From Lacrimispora sphenoides (GTDB taxonomy: Bacteria; Bacillota; Clostridia; Lachnospirales; Lachnospiraceae): DNA of 64,000 bases. Positions 42,972 through 52,288 of this stretch are shown here, one piece after another. The position numbers and the translations under genes are program-made. The stretch lies in the NCBI RefSeq assembly GCF_900105215.1, contig NZ_FOIP01000001.1:744001-808000 (forward strand). The letters run 5' to 3'. Each line of letters begins with the position of its first letter. Position 1 is the stretch's first letter. The notes beneath the pieces are model-generated. The model ran no database searches. It saw only the letters and a list, made by a program, of their open reading frames with translations, and had not been told where the DNA came from.

Positions 42972-43799
42972 CTATACCGTTCCTCTCATCATGGAAATTT
43001 CTTTTGCGTACCCGGAAAGGTCATTGGGCGTTTCCAGATAAAAAGGAAGGCCCTTTAAAGCCGGGTGAACCGTCATCCGCTTCAGAGCCTCAAAACCGAT
43101 AAAGCCTTCTCCGATTTTTGCATGACGGTCCTTGTGAGCCCCCAGAGGGTTCTGACTGTCATTTAAATGGATCGCCTTTAATCTGTCCAGGCCGATAATC
43201 CGGTCAAACCGGTTTAAGACTCCGTCCAGATCACCGGCAATATCATAGCCTGCATCCCATACGTGGCACGTATCCAGGCAGATGCCCATATGATCCTTTT
43301 GCTCCACACGGTCCAGGATCTCCCGTAACTCTTCAAATTCCCGTCCTACCTCGCTGCCCTTGCCGGACATGGTCTCTAAAAGGACGGTGGTATGAAGTTT
43401 GGGTGTCAGAACCTGATTCAGCATATCGGAAATATAACGGATCCCCTCCTCTGTTCCCTGTCCCACATGGCTTCCCGGGTGGAAATTGTAGCAGTTTCCG
43501 GGAGTGTATTCCATCCGGTCTAAATCATCCTTCATGGTATCTCTGGCAAGGGTCCGAAGCCCTTCATCCGCAGAGCAGGCATTTAAAGTGTAAGGCGCAT
43601 GGGCCAGGATTCGGGTTATTCCATGTTCCATGGCAAAAGCCAGGAAACGGTTCACATCATCAGGGTTCATGGCCTTGGCCTTAGTTCCCCTGGGATTTCT
43701 TGTAAAAAACTGAAAGGTGTTGGCATCAATCTTTACAGCCTCCTTCCCCATGGCAAAATAGCCTTTAGAGGAAGACAGGTGACATCCGATCGTAAGCAT
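42972..43799 (-). CDS. nfo: Endonuclease IV (deoxyribonuclease IV)
   Basis: A 275-residue AP endonuclease of the xylose-isomerase-like TIM barrel fold. Zinc ligands lie in [17 protein letters not shown] (near 104-112), LLETMSGKG (Glu near 141), [13 protein letters not shown] (near 172-184) and [22 protein letters not shown] (near 214-235). It cuts DNA 5' to abasic sites and repairs oxidative 3' ends. It lies 12 nt after the ABC permease, so is probably cotranscribed with the ABC/two-component operon. Confidence 0.95.
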   Translation of the reverse strand: MLTIGCHLSSSKGYFAMGKEAVKIDANTFQFFTRNPRGTKAKAMNPDDVNRFLAFAMEHGITRILAHAPYTLNACSADEGLRTLARDTMKDDLDRMEYTPGNCYNFHPGSHVGQGTEEGIRYISDMLNQVLTPKLHTTVLLETMSGKGSEVGREFEELREILDRVEQKDHMGICLDTCHVWDAGYDIAGDLDGVLNRFDRIIGLDRLKAIHLNDSQNPLGAHKDRHAKIGEGFIGFEALKRMTVHPALKGLPFYLETPNDLSGYAKEISMMRGTV

Positions 43800-43811
43800 A
43801 AAAACCTCCTG

Positions 43812-44726
43812 TTATTTTATTTTTCTTATCTTTTTTCCTTTAGACGGACTGATGACCTTTACGGCGATGAACATGAATATGGCAGCCAGGGCCAGCTGGA
43901 TAAAAATGCTTAAGACCACCCAGTTTTCCATGATAAAGTTATCCGGATGGGGGCCGAACCAGCTGTTTAAACTTCTTACAACCTGACTATCCCCTGTCTG
44001 ACCATTGATCATTGCATAGAAGGTAGCCACCGGGTTTAGCAGAAGCAGATACAAGCATGCACCGGAACTGGTCTGGTCGGCCATACCTCCCACGGACATG
44101 GCATAGGTGCTGCTTATGTTCATCCGGGCCATGGAAAGGGCAAAGACATTGACCGCATAGGTGCCTGCGCCAATGAGGACCAGAACTCCATAGCTTACTA
44201 CCGTAGCAATGGTCGACCGCTTGAACAGGGTGGAAAAACAGATTCCCATGCTTCCGCAGAGAAGGGCCACTGCCAGGTAGCAAAAAAGCAAGAGTACTAC
44301 GTCATAAATCATCACTCCCCCATATACAAAGGATACGGCCAGAAGGGGAAAACTGGACATGATCATGAGGAACATGGTGCTAAAGGATGAGGTAAACTTT
44401 CCCCATATGATCTCCCATGGCTTCAAGGTCGTGGTAAGAAGAAGGTCAAGAGTCTGGCGTTCCCTCTCTCCGCTGATGCTTCCTGCGGTCAGCGCCGGCA
44501 TGATGAACATCAGCATTACAAATTCCACTGCAGCCACAAATATGTACAAATTGGTAAATGAAGAATACTGGATCTCCGCAGTCAGCTTTACCCGCTCCAC
44601 TACGGAGTACATATTAAGCAGAACTACCAAAGCCAGAATCGTATTAAAAATCGCCAGGATCAGCGCAAGACGGAAGCTTCTGGAGCTGACCGTTGTCTCC
44701 CGCTTATAAACCGGATTCAATTTCAT
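43812..44726 (-). CDS. ABC-2 type transporter permease
   Basis: A 304-residue membrane protein with six main hydrophobic segments. It resembles ABC-2 permeases partnered with GldA/YtrB-type ATPases: the N-terminus KLNPVYKRETTVSSRSF and the loop GSISGERERQTLDLLLTTTLKPWEIIWGK (about 88-115) are characteristic. It probably forms an exporter or envelope-maintenance transporter with the ATPase at 44704. The ATG at 44726 overlaps the ATPase gene by 23 nt. Confidence 0.87.
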   Translation of the reverse strand: MKLNPVYKRETTVSSRSFRLALILAIFNTILALVVLLNMYSVVERVKLTAEIQYSSFTNLYIFVAAVEFVMLMFIMPALTAGSISGERERQTLDLLLTTTLKPWEIIWGKFTSSFSTMFLMIMSSFPLLAVSFVYGGVMIYDVVLLLFCYLAVALLCGSMGICFSTLFKRSTIATVVSYGVLVLIGAGTYAVNVFALSMARMNISSTYAMSVGGMADQTSSGACLYLLLLNPVATFYAMINGQTGDSQVVRSLNSWFGPHPDNFIMENWVVLSIFIQLALAAIFMFIAVKVISPSKGKKIRKIK

Positions 44727-45669
44727 GTACAAGCACCGCCTTTTCTTTATCATGATCCGTGATCTGCATAAACAGGGATTCTAAACTTCCCTGCTCCCTG
44801 TAGAAACCATGTACAAGCACCTCGGCATCCACCAGCTGTTGCAAAAGAAGAGCCTCATCCTGGTTATCTCCAATGAAATTCACCCTGATGTCCTCGTCTT
44901 TCACCGCTATGGTCTGGACACAGGGCTGGCTTTTTAAGATGGTCAGCGCCTTATCCTTATTTCCAAGAACAGAAATGATCAGAGGGTTGGTAGCATTGAC
45001 CCTGCGCAGAATCTCCTCCATGCTGCCGCTTAAGATCATCTTTCCCTGGTCAATGACCCCAATGTCCGTACACAGCTCGGAGAGCTCGGAAAGTACATGG
45101 GAACTGATGAATATGGTCTTCCCCTGTTCCTTTAATTCCTTTAAGATCTCCTTAAATTCAAACCTGGTTCTTGGGTCCAGCCCTGAGGTCGGTTCATCAA
45201 GGACCAGCAAAAGGGGATCGTGGATCAGAGCCCTTGCCAGGCAGAGCCGCTGCTTCATACCTCTCGATAAGCTGTCTACGTAAAAATTCACCTTATCCTC
45301 CAGCCCTACCTGCTCCAAAAGGGTCATATACCGGGTCCTGCCTTTAAGCCCGTCGATTCCATAGCAGGAAGCAAAAAACTCCATGTATTCGTTGACTTTT
45401 AAATTGTCATATACGCCGAAAAAATCCGGCACATAGCCGATTTTCATTTTTAATTTATCTAATCCCCTGGACACATCCACGCCATCGATCATCACCTGAC
45501 CACTGTCGGCAAAAAGAAGCCCTGTCATGATCTTGATGGTGGTGGTCTTTCCTGCTCCGTTAGGTCCTACGAAGCCATAAAGAGATCCCTGGGGGATACG
45601 AAGATCCAGGCCGTTTAAGGCATGGAATTTTCCAAACTTTTTCCGCAAATCCTTAATCTCTAACATCAT
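44704..45669 (-). CDS. ABC transporter ATPase (GldA/CcmA-like)
   Basis: A 321-residue single-domain ATPase: Walker A GPNGAGKTTT (about 34-43), signature LSRGMKQRL (near 138), Walker B LLVLDEPTSGLDP, and the H-loop in SSHVLSE. A C-terminal extension of about 90 residues is usual for exporter ATPases. Its ATG overlaps the stop of the 829-residue gene (ATGA), so production of the three parts is coupled. Confidence 0.93.
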   Translation of the reverse strand: MMLEIKDLRKKFGKFHALNGLDLRIPQGSLYGFVGPNGAGKTTTIKIMTGLLFADSGQVMIDGVDVSRGLDKLKMKIGYVPDFFGVYDNLKVNEYMEFFASCYGIDGLKGRTRYMTLLEQVGLEDKVNFYVDSLSRGMKQRLCLARALIHDPLLLVLDEPTSGLDPRTRFEFKEILKELKEQGKTIFISSHVLSELSELCTDIGVIDQGKMILSGSMEEILRRVNATNPLIISVLGNKDKALTILKSQPCVQTIAVKDEDIRVNFIGDNQDEALLLQQLVDAEVLVHGFYREQGSLESLFMQITDHDKEKAVLVHEIESGL

Positions 45670-48155
45670 TTATCCCTTCCTGTCACTGTCAGCATTGGCA
45701 GAGTCACATACCAGTTATTCTCAGATGTATTGTCACATACATATTTAACAGTCAGCGTGTTGCCTGGAGACAGATAAGGGGTCAGTTCCCAGGCTTTATA
45801 AACCGATTTATTGGGGTCCATGGCATCGTAATTGCCAGTGTCGTGATTGTAGAAATAAATATTTCCTTTAAAGATGGTGGCGTAGTAAAAGCTTTCGCTG
45901 TTTAAAAACTCGTCAGAGGGGTTTTCAAAGGTCAGCGTTTCCACCTCCAGATCATTTCCAAGAAAATACTCCAGAGCTACCGGGTCTACGCCGTAAATGG
46001 CGTTGGAATCCGCATAATACTGCCCGCTTACCACCGTAGGCGTTTTCATGAGAGCAGACCGGGAGGTCTCTCCATTGTTCTTTGTCTTTACATTAATGGT
46101 AGATGTAAACATGGACATGCCGAAAGTTTCATAATTCCCTCCGGCAAGGAACTGGCTGTCTGACTGGTCCTTGCTGAAAGCCACGATTCTGGCCTCCGGA
46201 TTATAGAATGAGGAATATTTATCAAGATAAAAGCTTAAAATGTTGGTCCTTGATAAAGCCAGCATGTAAGCCGGATCCTCAATGTCCGCTTTGGGATACT
46301 GATAGCTTCCAGTTACCCGGGCAGATACCAGGAAGGAATTGTTAATGGGATAATTGATGACAGGAAGCCCGCTTAAATTCATGGTCTCTCCTGGCTTTAA
46401 CTCTTCAATGACCACCATTTTCCCGTACATCAGGATTCCAACCTTTTCTACCTGGAAAGGATATTCATTGGTCACAGTGCCATATATGTTACCCTCGAAC
46501 AGGGTGATGTCCCCGATAAGGCCCTTATGCTCTGTATTGGAAGTCCGTTTCCTTAAGGAATAATACTTGGGGGTAAAAGCTGCTGCGTTCTGGACCGAAA
46601 CTCTGGTGTCCGTTTCCCCATAAGATATATTCACCTTATAGTCTTCATTTCCCATAAATCTGGGAACCGGCTTCATCTCATAGGAACTGCTTCTGGTGAT
46701 GGGAAGCAAATCATATGTCGGATCCAGGGCAATGGTATATGCCTTATTATAAGGCGTCCTCATGTTGATATAAGTATATTCGTCTACATAGTTCTCCGTA
46801 GTATCCAGTATGGTCGCATAGGTAAAAAAGGTATCCTTAAACCTAGTTCCTACTCCCATTAAGTATACGATTGCCGCGAAGGCCAAGGAAACTGCTGCAA
46901 CCGCGGTCCGGTAATACCTTCTCCGCTCCTGCTTTTTCAAAAACAGGTACAGCCCCGGGCCCACCAGCACAATATATCCCAGGATCACTACAGCATAAAC
47001 CACCAGGTTCGGCAGCTTATCTAAGTTTCCGGTATTTAACATATTCTGCACGGACCAGAACTGGCCGGAATTTCCGCTGTATAGGTAGGAGGACAAATCA
47101 TTTAACTTGGTTTCTCCCAAAAGCGCCGTAAAAAGCTTATCTACATAGGAACGCTGGACCTGGCAGAAGGAAGCGATATCCACAAAATCGTAGGCAGCAA
47201 CGCCTACCTTTCCTTTTCCCTTTGATACAGAAGTAAGGACCGGGAATTCATCATTGGAAAGTACTCCGGTTCCACCTTTTAAAGAAACGTCTGCACAAAC
47301 CAGATTCATGAAGGAATCTCCAGGACCATTGGAGGAATATTCCACTCCCATGTCCACGGATTTTTCCGATGGAGGTGCATAATCATCCTCCAGGATATCA
47401 GACCGGAAGGCATAAAGGGTATCATCCACCCGGCTGCCGGTTCCCAGAAGAAGGATCCCTCCTCCTTTCACCCATTCCCAAATTGCAGATACCTGGTCTG
47501 TGGACAGCCTTTTTGTATCGTAATCCGTAATGACCAGCACATCTAAAAGGTCCAGACCGATGACATTATCCGGCATCTTTTCTGTATCCATCTCAAAGGT
47601 CTTGATCCTGACAGAGCTGTAATTCACCCCCACCCCATCCATATAGGACAGAGTATCTGGTTCATCGGATAAAACCCCCACAAACAGTTCTGCTATATCT
47701 GCCGTGACATTCATTTTTAAGCGTTTGCGTATCAGCTCTTTTCCCTGGGAGTCCAGAAGCTTCACATAAAGAACATCTGCCCTTCCCACCGGAATATCCA
47801 AGGATTCCTCCGAGGCTTCAAAGGCCTTTAAGGAAACCGGGTACTCGTATTGGTAAATGTCATAATCCGATTCCATGGCAATCGCCTGGACCGTTCCCTG
47901 AAATTCGGAATCCAGCTGGTTTTTTAATGAAAAATTTACCGGTACGTAACGTCCGCTTTTTGCATTTCCCTCATATCCATAGGAAACATCCATGGAAACC
48001 CCGGAATTAGTAGCCGCATAATTTCCGTCTGCAAAGGAATTCCCTGCATCCATTCCGACCGGTGTTTCATTTGCCATACCGAAAGCAGGCAGCGTTACGC
48101 TGCCTGCTATGGTGACAACCATGGCACAAATCAGGGATATCTTTCTGAATTTCAT
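45666..48155 (-). CDS. Large signal-peptide membrane protein, GldG-like partner of the ABC exporter
   Basis: An 829-residue protein. A signal peptide (about 1-25) is followed by an extracytoplasmic region, then a GATase-like segment (about 155-345; LLDVLVITDYDTKRLSTDQVSAIWEWVKGGGILLLGTG) without an obvious catalytic triad. Two membrane helices follow (about 383-407 and 417-435), then a long extracellular beta-rich C-terminal domain of nearly 400 residues. The arrangement [such a protein + ATPase + ABC-2 permease] recalls GldG/GldA/GldF of gliding bacteria and uncharacterised Firmicute systems. I do not recognise a precise family. The stop of the sensor kinase lies 6 nt upstream, so kinase and exporter are one operon. 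Confidence 0.75.
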   Translation of the reverse strand: MKFRKISLICAMVVTIAGSVTLPAFGMANETPVGMDAGNSFADGNYAATNSGVSMDVSYGYEGNAKSGRYVPVNFSLKNQLDSEFQGTVQAIAMESDYDIYQYEYPVSLKAFEASEESLDIPVGRADVLYVKLLDSQGKELIRKRLKMNVTADIAELFVGVLSDEPDTLSYMDGVGVNYSSVRIKTFEMDTEKMPDNVIGLDLLDVLVITDYDTKRLSTDQVSAIWEWVKGGGILLLGTGSRVDDTLYAFRSDILEDDYAPPSEKSVDMGVEYSSNGPGDSFMNLVCADVSLKGGTGVLSNDEFPVLTSVSKGKGKVGVAAYDFVDIASFCQVQRSYVDKLFTALLGETKLNDLSSYLYSGNSGQFWSVQNMLNTGNLDKLPNLVVYAVVILGYIVLVGPGLYLFLKKQERRRYYRTAVAAVSLAFAAIVYLMGVGTRFKDTFFTYATILDTTENYVDEYTYINMRTPYNKAYTIALDPTYDLLPITRSSSYEMKPVPRFMGNEDYKVNISYGETDTRVSVQNAAAFTPKYYSLRKRTSNTEHKGLIGDITLFEGNIYGTVTNEYPFQVEKVGILMYGKMVVIEELKPGETMNLSGLPVINYPINNSFLVSARVTGSYQYPKADIEDPAYMLALSRTNILSFYLDKYSSFYNPEARIVAFSKDQSDSQFLAGGNYETFGMSMFTSTINVKTKNNGETSRSALMKTPTVVSGQYYADSNAIYGVDPVALEYFLGNDLEVETLTFENPSDEFLNSESFYYATIFKGNIYFYNHDTGNYDAMDPNKSVYKAWELTPYLSPGNTLTVKYVCDNTSENNWYVTLPMLTVTGRDK

Positions 48156-48161
48156 TCTCTG

Positions 48162-49298
48162 TCACCCTATCTTTCCAAAGTTCTCTTTATTAATATCAAA
48201 ATCCACTTGCAGCTTAATCGTAAATACCGTTCCGGATAAATCACTAGTCACATGAATGGTTCCGCCGTGCATATCCACAATATTCTTTGCGATGGCAAGT
48301 CCCAGCCCCGTTCCCCCTGTATTGGTAGACCGGGACTGTTCCACGCGATAAAACTTATTGAAGATAAGAGGCAGCTCTTCCTCCGGAATCACGTAACCGT
48401 AATTGATCACCTGAATGGTAACCAGTTCTTCGCTGCCATGGACCTTTACCAGGATGCGCTTTCCATCCGCTCCGTATTTGATGGCATTGTTGATTAAATT
48501 GTCAAACAGACGGGCCAGAAGGTTGCCATCCGCCGAGATCATCTGGGCGGGAACATTGCTTTGAAGCTCATAAGATAGGTTCTTATCCACAAAACTGGGA
48601 TAAAATTCTTCCAACAGCTGACTTAAGAGCTTCACCACATCCACCTTGGCTACGTGCATGGAGATCTTCCCATAGTTCAGCTTTGTAAATCCGAATAAGT
48701 CCTCAATCAGCTTTTCCAGCCGCTTTGTCTTTACGTATGCAATCCCTATGTAATTTTTCTGGACTTCCGGATCAAGCTTTGTTTCTCCGGACAAAAGTTC
48801 CAGATACCCGATGATGGATGTTAAGGGTGTCCTTAAGTCATGAGCAATATTGGTAATAAGCTCGTTCTTGGTACGTTCCGCTTCCCGTTCCTTATCCATA
48901 AGGCCTCTTAAATCTTCCACCATCTTATTTAAACTGGCAGCCATGACAGAGAATTCATCATCCCCTTCAATGTCAACCGTAATATTTAAATCTCCCTCAG
49001 AAATACTCTGCATGGCATCAGAAATCCTGCTGATGTAACGCATAGACTTTTCCTGGAGAAGGAGAAAGGTGACCGTGAATATTCCGATCCCAAAAATAAC
49101 ATAAATCAGGATCACTACCACATCAAAGGATGTGAGCATCTCAACAAATGCATTGTCCTTTTGTGTGTTTCTCATGTAGGAGGCTACCAAAGATACATTG
49201 GTTACCAGAAATATCTCGATCAGGACCGTAACGACTGCACTGTAAAAAATATTGGCAATGACCCGGGTATGAAAACGGCGGTTAAGATCACTTTTCAA
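48162..49298 (-). CDS. Sensor histidine kinase
   Basis: A 378-residue membrane kinase: two helices (about 13-40 and 58-82) with only a short extracytoplasmic loop, HAMP (about 83-135), the phospho-acceptor in NIAHDLRTPLTSI (His153), and an ATPase domain with N box NNAIKYG and G box GGTGLGLAIA. The short sensor loop suggests that it senses the membrane itself, as in VanS-like or BceS-like kinases. Translation appears to start at TTG 49298, 11 nt inside the response regulator gene. Confidence 0.92.
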   Translation of the reverse strand: MKSDLNRRFHTRVIANIFYSAVVTVLIEIFLVTNVSLVASYMRNTQKDNAFVEMLTSFDVVVILIYVIFGIGIFTVTFLLLQEKSMRYISRISDAMQSISEGDLNITVDIEGDDEFSVMAASLNKMVEDLRGLMDKEREAERTKNELITNIAHDLRTPLTSIIGYLELLSGETKLDPEVQKNYIGIAYVKTKRLEKLIEDLFGFTKLNYGKISMHVAKVDVVKLLSQLLEEFYPSFVDKNLSYELQSNVPAQMISADGNLLARLFDNLINNAIKYGADGKRILVKVHGSEELVTIQVINYGYVIPEEELPLIFNKFYRVEQSRSTNTGGTGLGLAIAKNIVDMHGGTIHVTSDLSGTVFTIKLQVDFDINKENFGKIG

Positions 49299-49995
49299 TT
49301 TTGTATCCTACCCCCCAAACAGTGGTGATGATCTTGTTCTGTCTGGTATCCTCTTTCATCTTTCCCCGCAGCCGTCTGATATGTACCATAACTGTGTTGT
49401 TTGCCTCATAAACCTTTTCATTCCACACCTTTTCAAAGATCTCATCGGTGCTGAACACTCTTCCGGGATTAGAGGCCAGTAAGTAAAGGATGTCAAACTC
49501 AATGGGGGTAAGCTTAATCTCTTCCCCATAAACAGTCACCTTATGGTTATCCTTGTTAATGGTCAGTCCTCTTATTGCGATTTCATTCTTAGCAGCTTCA
49601 TTTACCGCACTGTTGGGGTTTAACTGGGTATAACGGCGAAGCTGGGATTTTACCCGTGCCGTCAGCTCCAAAGGGTTAAAGGGCTTTGTCACGTAGTCAT
49701 CTGCCCCGGTTCCAAGTCCCAGTATTTTGTCCAGATCCGTGGACTTGGCGCTGAGCATGATGATAGGAATGTTATTGGTCTCCCGTATTTTCTTGCACAT
49801 TTGCAGGCCATCCATACCAGGCATCATGATGTCTAAAAGTACCAGATGGATCTGGTTTTTTTCCAGAATTCCCAATCCTTCTTCCGCATTATCCGCTTTA
49901 TATACTTTATATCCGTCACTGACCAGGTAGATCTCCACCAGGTCTGCAATTTCTTTCTCATCATCCACAACCAAAATGCTTATTATCTCGGACAT
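49288..49995 (-). CDS. OmpR/VanR-type response regulator
   Basis: A 235-residue regulator: receiver domain with acidic pocket VVDDEKE (about 9-15), phosphorylated Asp55 in LLLDIMMPG, Lys near 105 in YVTKPFNPLE, and a C-terminal winged helix (LTPIEFDILYLLASNPGRVFS ... HIRRLRGKM). GGGAGG before ATG 49995 sets the start. It should be phosphorylated by the adjacent kinase and control its own operon of GldG-like protein, ABC exporter and nfo. Confidence 0.93.
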   Translation of the reverse strand: MSEIISILVVDDEKEIADLVEIYLVSDGYKVYKADNAEEGLGILEKNQIHLVLLDIMMPGMDGLQMCKKIRETNNIPIIMLSAKSTDLDKILGLGTGADDYVTKPFNPLELTARVKSQLRRYTQLNPNSAVNEAAKNEIAIRGLTINKDNHKVTVYGEEIKLTPIEFDILYLLASNPGRVFSTDEIFEKVWNEKVYEANNTVMVHIRRLRGKMKEDTRQNKIITTVWGVGYKIEK

Positions 49996-50059
49996 GAAAA
50001 TACCTCCCTTGTCGTTATGTAAGCGGCTTTTCTTTTTTATTGAGGAAAAGCCTGCATCC

Positions 50060-50068
50060 ATTTTACCA
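50060..50068 (-). promoter_or_regulatory. Extended -10 promoter of the two-component/ABC operon
   Basis: On the minus strand TGGTAAAAT (forward 50060-50068). The leader contains a stem GGCTTTTC/GAAAAGCC (about 50022-50053) before the ribosome site. No clear -35. Confidence 0.4.
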
Positions 50069-50146
50069 CAAGAAAGGTATCTTTGCCTTACTATTTTCTT
50101 ACAAAAAAGCTATAATTCGGTAACTATGGGGCGCTCTTCCATTGGC

Positions 50147-52288
50147 TTACTCCTGACTTTCCGTAGGAATAAACACCCGGCTGCCTACCGGATCCGACTT
50201 GCCAAGCTCCGCTTTCACATTCTGGATGGCCTCTTCACAGAACAGCTCCTGGCTGTTGACCAGGACCTTGCCCCTTTTATCAGGTTTCTCATAGGTTCCG
50301 TCGGCTTTTAAGATATGAGCCTTCACATTATCCTGAAACTGCACCTTAAGGAGATGGAAGATCTGCTCCTGCAGCATTTCATCTTCTACAGGGAACATGA
50401 TCTCCACCCTTCGGTCTAAGTTTCTTGGCATCCAGTCGGCGCTTCCCATATACAGCTCCGGACTGTTGTCATTTTCAAAATAGAAGATCCGGGCATGCTC
50501 CAGGAAATTTCCAACAATGGAATGGACCGTAATCGTTTCACTTAAGCCCGGAACTCCCGCCTTTAAGCTGCATATCCCGCGGACGATCAATTCGATCTTC
50601 ACTCCCGCGCAGGATGCCTCATAAAGGGCCGCTATGATTTCCTTATCGCAAAGGGAGTTCATCTTGGCCATGATATGAGCCGTTTTCCCGTTTTCTGCAT
50701 TTTTCGTCTCCCTACGGATCAGCCTTAAGAATCTGGCCCGCAGCCAGATGGGAGCCATCACCAGCTTATTCCAGTGAAGCGGCTCGGAATAGCCTGACAG
50801 CATGTTGAATACGGCCGTGGCATCTTCCCCGATCTGAGGGTTGCAGGTCATTAGGCCAAGATCCGTATAAAGCTTTGCTGTGGAATCGTTGTAGTTTCCG
50901 GTGCCTAAATGAACATAACGGCGGATGCCATCCTCTTCTCTGCGTACCACCAGAGTGATCTTGCTGTGAGTCTTTAAACCTACCAATCCATAGATGACAT
51001 GACAGCCGGACTTCTCCAGTTTTTTCGCCCAGTTGATATTATTTTCCTCATCGAAGCGGGCCTTTAGTTCCACCAGCACCGATACCTGCTTGCCATTGTC
51101 GGCGGCCTCCGCCAAAGCGGCAATGATGGGGGAATTTCCGCTGACTCTGTAAAGGGTCTGCTTGATCGCCAGGACTTCAGGGTCACTGGCTGCGGTTTTT
51201 ACAAAATTTACCACAGGGTCAAAGGTCTCATAAGGATGATGAAGCAAAATATCGCCTCCGCGGATGTTGGTAAATATGTCGTCCTCGTTCATAAGCCTTG
51301 GAACCTGCTGGGGAATATAAGAAACTGCCTTTAGATGGTTAACGCCTTTCATTCCGTACATCTTCATGAGAAAGGTCAGATCCAGAGGACCTGCGATCTC
51401 AAAGATATCGGCGGAGCTGATGCTTAATTCCCGTTTCAGTATTTTTAGCAGTCGTTTATCCATCTTTTCTTCCACTTCCAGACGGATAGCCTCCCCCCAC
51501 TGCCGTTTCTTAAGCTGTTTCTGGATCTCCTCCAGAAGGTCCTCCGCTTCTTCCTCGTCAATGGTTAGATCCGCATTTCTCATGATGCGGAAGGGATGGG
51601 CGGTAATGACGTTGTAATTTAAAAACAGGCTGCCGATATTCCGTTCAATGATCTGTTCCAATAAAATGACCGCCCGTTCATCCTTTTTTCCGGTGGGAAG
51701 CTCAACGATCCTCGGAAGTACGCTAGGCACCTGGACCATGGCAAATTCCAGTTCATCTTCCCCGCTTTTTTTCTGAAGGAGAGCCGCGATGTTTAAGGAT
51801 TTGTTTCGGACCAGTGGAAATGGCCTGGATGAATCCACAGCCATGGGAGTGAGCACCGGATATACATTTCTCTCAAAATAGCTGTCCGCATAGCTGCCCT
51901 CTTTTTCGCTTAGGTCCTCATGGACCTGAACCACCCGAAGTCCATTCTGTTTTAATGCAGGCAGAAGAGAACGGTTATAAGTAGAATACTGCAAAGCAAC
52001 CAGCTCATGAGTCCGCACGCTGATCTTTTCAAGCTGTTCCGACGGTTTTAGGCCTGCAATATCCGGCTTTGTATATTTGGCATGGACCATATCCTTTAAG
52101 GAAGCCACCCGGACCATATAGAATTCATCTAAGTTTGAGGCTGTGATGCTTAAAAACTTCAGCCGTTCAAAAAGAGGAAGGTTTTTATCTCTCGCTTCAC
52201 TGAGCACGCGGTAATTGAATTCGATCCAGCTCAGTTCCCGGTTTACATAATTCTCAGGATTGTTGTATATTTCATCGGTGCCTGTCAT
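50147..52288 (-). CDS. ppk1: Polyphosphate kinase 1
   Basis: A 713-residue enzyme of normal length. The N-terminal domain begins NRELSWIEFNYRVLSEA. The catalytic PLD-like domains show KTHSKITLVVRRE and YVHLGTGNYN (phosphohistidine region, near 425-450) and the second site FEHARIFYFEND / YMGSADWMPRNLDRRVE near 590-625. It makes polyphosphate reversibly from ATP. Its ATG overlaps the ppx stop (TGATG), so synthesis and breakdown enzymes are coupled. GGAGG is upstream. Confidence 0.95.
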   Translation of the reverse strand: MTGTDEIYNNPENYVNRELSWIEFNYRVLSEARDKNLPLFERLKFLSITASNLDEFYMVRVASLKDMVHAKYTKPDIAGLKPSEQLEKISVRTHELVALQYSTYNRSLLPALKQNGLRVVQVHEDLSEKEGSYADSYFERNVYPVLTPMAVDSSRPFPLVRNKSLNIAALLQKKSGEDELEFAMVQVPSVLPRIVELPTGKKDERAVILLEQIIERNIGSLFLNYNVITAHPFRIMRNADLTIDEEEAEDLLEEIQKQLKKRQWGEAIRLEVEEKMDKRLLKILKRELSISSADIFEIAGPLDLTFLMKMYGMKGVNHLKAVSYIPQQVPRLMNEDDIFTNIRGGDILLHHPYETFDPVVNFVKTAASDPEVLAIKQTLYRVSGNSPIIAALAEAADNGKQVSVLVELKARFDEENNINWAKKLEKSGCHVIYGLVGLKTHSKITLVVRREEDGIRRYVHLGTGNYNDSTAKLYTDLGLMTCNPQIGEDATAVFNMLSGYSEPLHWNKLVMAPIWLRARFLRLIRRETKNAENGKTAHIMAKMNSLCDKEIIAALYEASCAGVKIELIVRGICSLKAGVPGLSETITVHSIVGNFLEHARIFYFENDNSPELYMGSADWMPRNLDRRVEIMFPVEDEMLQEQIFHLLKVQFQDNVKAHILKADGTYEKPDKRGKVLVNSQELFCEEAIQNVKAELGKSDPVGSRVFIPTESQE

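Noticed and set aside
42752..43102. A 116-codon plus-strand ORF with an internal protein repeat (YHEPAVPDRHSPFVP)
   Set aside because: The protein repeat is only the translation of the 81-bp tandem DNA repeat. There is no ribosome site, and the frame runs antisense into nfo. The repeat is better explained as promoter DNA.
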